Shown here: in pieces, positions 61,985-64,000 of the stretch | How positions within the stretch are numbered: position 1 is the stretch's first letter | Layout: every line of letters starts with the position of its first letter | Translations under genes and position numbers: made by a program | The notes under the pieces: generated by a model | What the model was told of the DNA's origin: nothing | Seen by the model: the letters and a program-made list of their open reading frames with translations, nothing else | The model's database searches: none | Assembly: GCA_948474755.1 (NCBI GenBank) | Contig: CAOLHI010000492.1 | Location: 248,001 to 312,000, forward strand | Direction of reading: 5' to 3' | From: Ctenosaura bakeri | Lineage: Eukaryota > Chordata > Lepidosauria > Squamata > Iguanidae | DNA length: 64,000 bases

Positions 61985-62189
61985 GGGCCTTTCTGCACTA
62001 TACTGTTATAGTGCTATTATTCCACTTTTAAAATCCTAGGGAATCCTGGGGTTTGCAGTTTAGGGAGGGACACTTAGAATTCTCAGTCAGACAGTTCTTT
62101 GGCCTCAGTAAACTACAAATCTCAGCATTCCACAGGATGTTGAAAGTGGAATAATAACACTATAACAGTGTAACGTGGAAAGGCGTCCC
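61985..62189. mobile_element. Fold-back DNA element, family B, inside CR1
   Basis: Left GGGCCTTTCTGCACTATACT; the reverse complement of the right end is GGGACGCCTTTCCACGTTAC. Inner arms carry GTGCTATTATTCCACTTTTA and GTGGAATAATAACACTATAA. Left flank TAA, right flank AAA. CR1 sequence resumes with GATATGCTACACC. Confidence 0.85.
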
Positions 62190-62248
62190 AAAGATATGCT
62201 ACACCACAGTACTCATCTACCAATCTTGCAACACCTTCCCCCACTCTA

Positions 62249-62265
62249 GATGGATGGATAGGATG

Positions 62266-62311
<46 letters not shown>

Positions 62312-62336
62312 AAGATAGATAGATGATAGATAGATA
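62249..62336. repeat. (GATA)n microsatellite
   Basis: GATGGATA then many GATA units with a few interruptions, inside the CR1 copy. Confidence 0.95.
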
Positions 62337-64000
62337 AGATCAGTCTGGTATAACTTGCATTTGGAAAACTTATGTTGGCTTTTAGTGATCATGGCATTTC
62401 TTTCCTTGTTTCCTTACATTCCTTGCTTGCAGACTGTCTGTTTTATGATTTGTTCCGGAATTTTTCTTGGTATTGACATCAAGCTGAATGGGCAATAATT
62501 TGATGGGGGGGGGGAGGTCTTCTTTTTCGTTTTGAAGATGGGAACATTTGCCTTCCTCCTACCTGCTGGAATTTCTCCTATTCTCTAGGAATTTTTAAAA
62601 ATTTTTGCTGGTGTTTCTGAGAGTACATCTACCAGTTCTTTTAATACCCTTGGATATTGTTCATCTGGCCCTGGAGACTTGAATTCATTTAGAGTAATCA
62701 GGTATTCCCCTACTACTTCTTTACTTATTCTGTGCTGCATTTCCTCTACTTCATCATCTGCTCCATTTTTCCCACTGTTTTTTGGGGAGAGGAGGGAGGA
62801 GGAGAAGACTGAAGCAAAGAAGGTGTTGAGTAGTTCTGCCTTTTCTGTTCCTTCTCAGCATTTTGTCATCCTTTCCATGCAGTGGCCCTATCATTTCTTT
62901 GTTCTTCCTTTTGCTATGGACATAACTGAAAAGCCATTTTATTGTTTTTAATCTCTCTAGCAAGCTTGAGCTTGTTCTGCACAGTAGCTTTTCTGACATT
63001 CTCGCTATACTAAATTCCCCTACGACAATTTCCCCCTTTTTTCATTTCTTGTGCATATCCCTTTTAAAATTTAGCTCGGTTGAATGTTCTTTAGACATCC
63101 TTCCTGGTTTCTTTAGATACTTCTCATTTTATCTCCTCATTGGAACCATTTGAAATTGTGTCCTCAATATTCGTTCCCCCCCCCAAATATTTTATTAAAC
63201 ATACAGAATTTAACTTCTTAAAACTACATATATGGATTGTAACAAACATACAGATAAATACAACTAAATAAACATAAGACTAAATTAAACTAATCTAAGA
63301 GAAACTAAAACAAACAGGCACTACCACAAGGGATATCTCATTTTTAAGAAACTCCCATCCTTCATGAACTCCCTTCTCTTTTGGTATTCATAACTAAAAG
63401 ATCACATCCAGTATTTCCCTAAGTGTAATGAAATTAGCTTTCTAGAATGTATGTTTTTCACACCTAAGGATAATCACTGTTGGTTTGGATCAGATTTGAA
63501 ATAGCTGATCTCCTTGTTTCCTCTTCCTCCATCTTCTGCACAATAAAATTGTCTACAAGGCAAATGGAGAATTTGTTGGAGCTTATATTCTGGGCAGAGC
63601 TTAACTTCCAACAAATTTCAGGATAGTTGACATCTTCCATTACTACTACATCTCTCCTTTCTGAATGTTTGATGAGCTGTTCCAGGAAGGTGTCATCCAA
63701 GTCCTCAGTCTAGTTTGGGGGTCTGTAGTAGACCTCCACAATGACGTTGCTGTTGTTTCTCTCCTTCTTAATATTTAGCCAGATGTTTTCAAACTGGTTT
63801 CCAAGATCTCAGTCATTGATTTCTTCACAGATGTAAGCACACTTGCCATATAATGCTACTTATCCTCCTCCTTTTTTATGTCTGTTTCTCTGAAATAGGT
63901 TATCCTCTCCATTCCAAGCATGAGAGTCATCCTGCCAGTTTTCAGTGATGCCTATTATAACATATTTGCTTTACTGCGTTAAGAGTTTAAGTCCATTTTG

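Larger units (their letters stand above)
60665..64000 (-). mobile_element. Long CR1 LINE copy, antisense, runs off the window
   Basis: The plus strand begins AGAATCATACAATCAAGGAG then TTGGAAGAGAC, the reverse CR1 tail. Moving right it passes through the ORF2 C-terminus (61120-61480, reverse of CAATATTGGGC-type and GGAACATTTCCAGAGAAGGG segments) and the reverse-transcriptase start (62540-62700, degraded form of a KSPGPDE motif). More upstream LINE sequence probably continues to the window end. It is interrupted by elements at 60931 and 61985, a GATA microsatellite and possibly an A-rich insertion at 63177. Frames are broken throughout. Confidence 0.75.

Overview
The window comes from a vertebrate nuclear genome, most likely a squamate reptile (lizard or snake). 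It holds one recognisable protein gene, RNF144A, on the plus strand. The squamate assignment is an inference from the repeats: Bov-B (RTE) LINE sequence, SINEs that share a Bov-B-type tail, a 5S-rRNA-headed SINE, CR1, L2-like and L1 LINEs, and many short fold-back DNA elements. There are no bacterial operons, no CRISPR array and no tRNA or rRNA gene. Almost all other short open frames are chance frames or pieces of transposons.

Layout. 1-20267: region upstream of the first coding exon, probably 5' intron or flank. It carries SINEs (one split by a CR1), L2-like LINE 3' ends, a GC-rich DNA element and fold-back elements; no 5' non-coding exon could be assigned. 20279-42186: seven coding exons of RNF144A joined by canonical GT-AG introns. 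They give 292 codons plus stop, the usual length of the family, with RING1-IBR-RING2, the RING2 cysteine at residue 198 and a C-terminal membrane helix. The introns hold an antisense L1 fragment (28471-29900), an antisense Bov-B 3' end (38626-39120) and microsatellites. 42187 to about 48240: probable long 3' UTR, peppered with fold-back elements. 48450-52270: antisense CR1 end, LINE tails and a compound microsatellite. 52274-58861: an inverted duplication of about 0.9 kb arms around about 4.3 kb of spacer. The spacer contains an LTR-like block. The right arm contains a 424-bp DNA-element insertion whose empty site is preserved in the left arm. 60665-64000: a long antisense CR1 interrupted by two fold-back elements and running off the window.

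How it works together. RNF144A encodes a membrane-anchored RBR-type E3 ubiquitin ligase, and nothing else in the window shows an intact cellular function. The transposon part shows two kinds of partnership: Bov-B provides the 3' tail recognised on the SINEs, and a set of short elements with GGCC...TTTC-GCAC ends and 3-bp target duplications looks mobilised by one absent transposase, possibly PIF/Harbinger-like. The most unusual structure is the inverted duplication near 52-59 kb. No new cellular system is evident from sequence reading alone.
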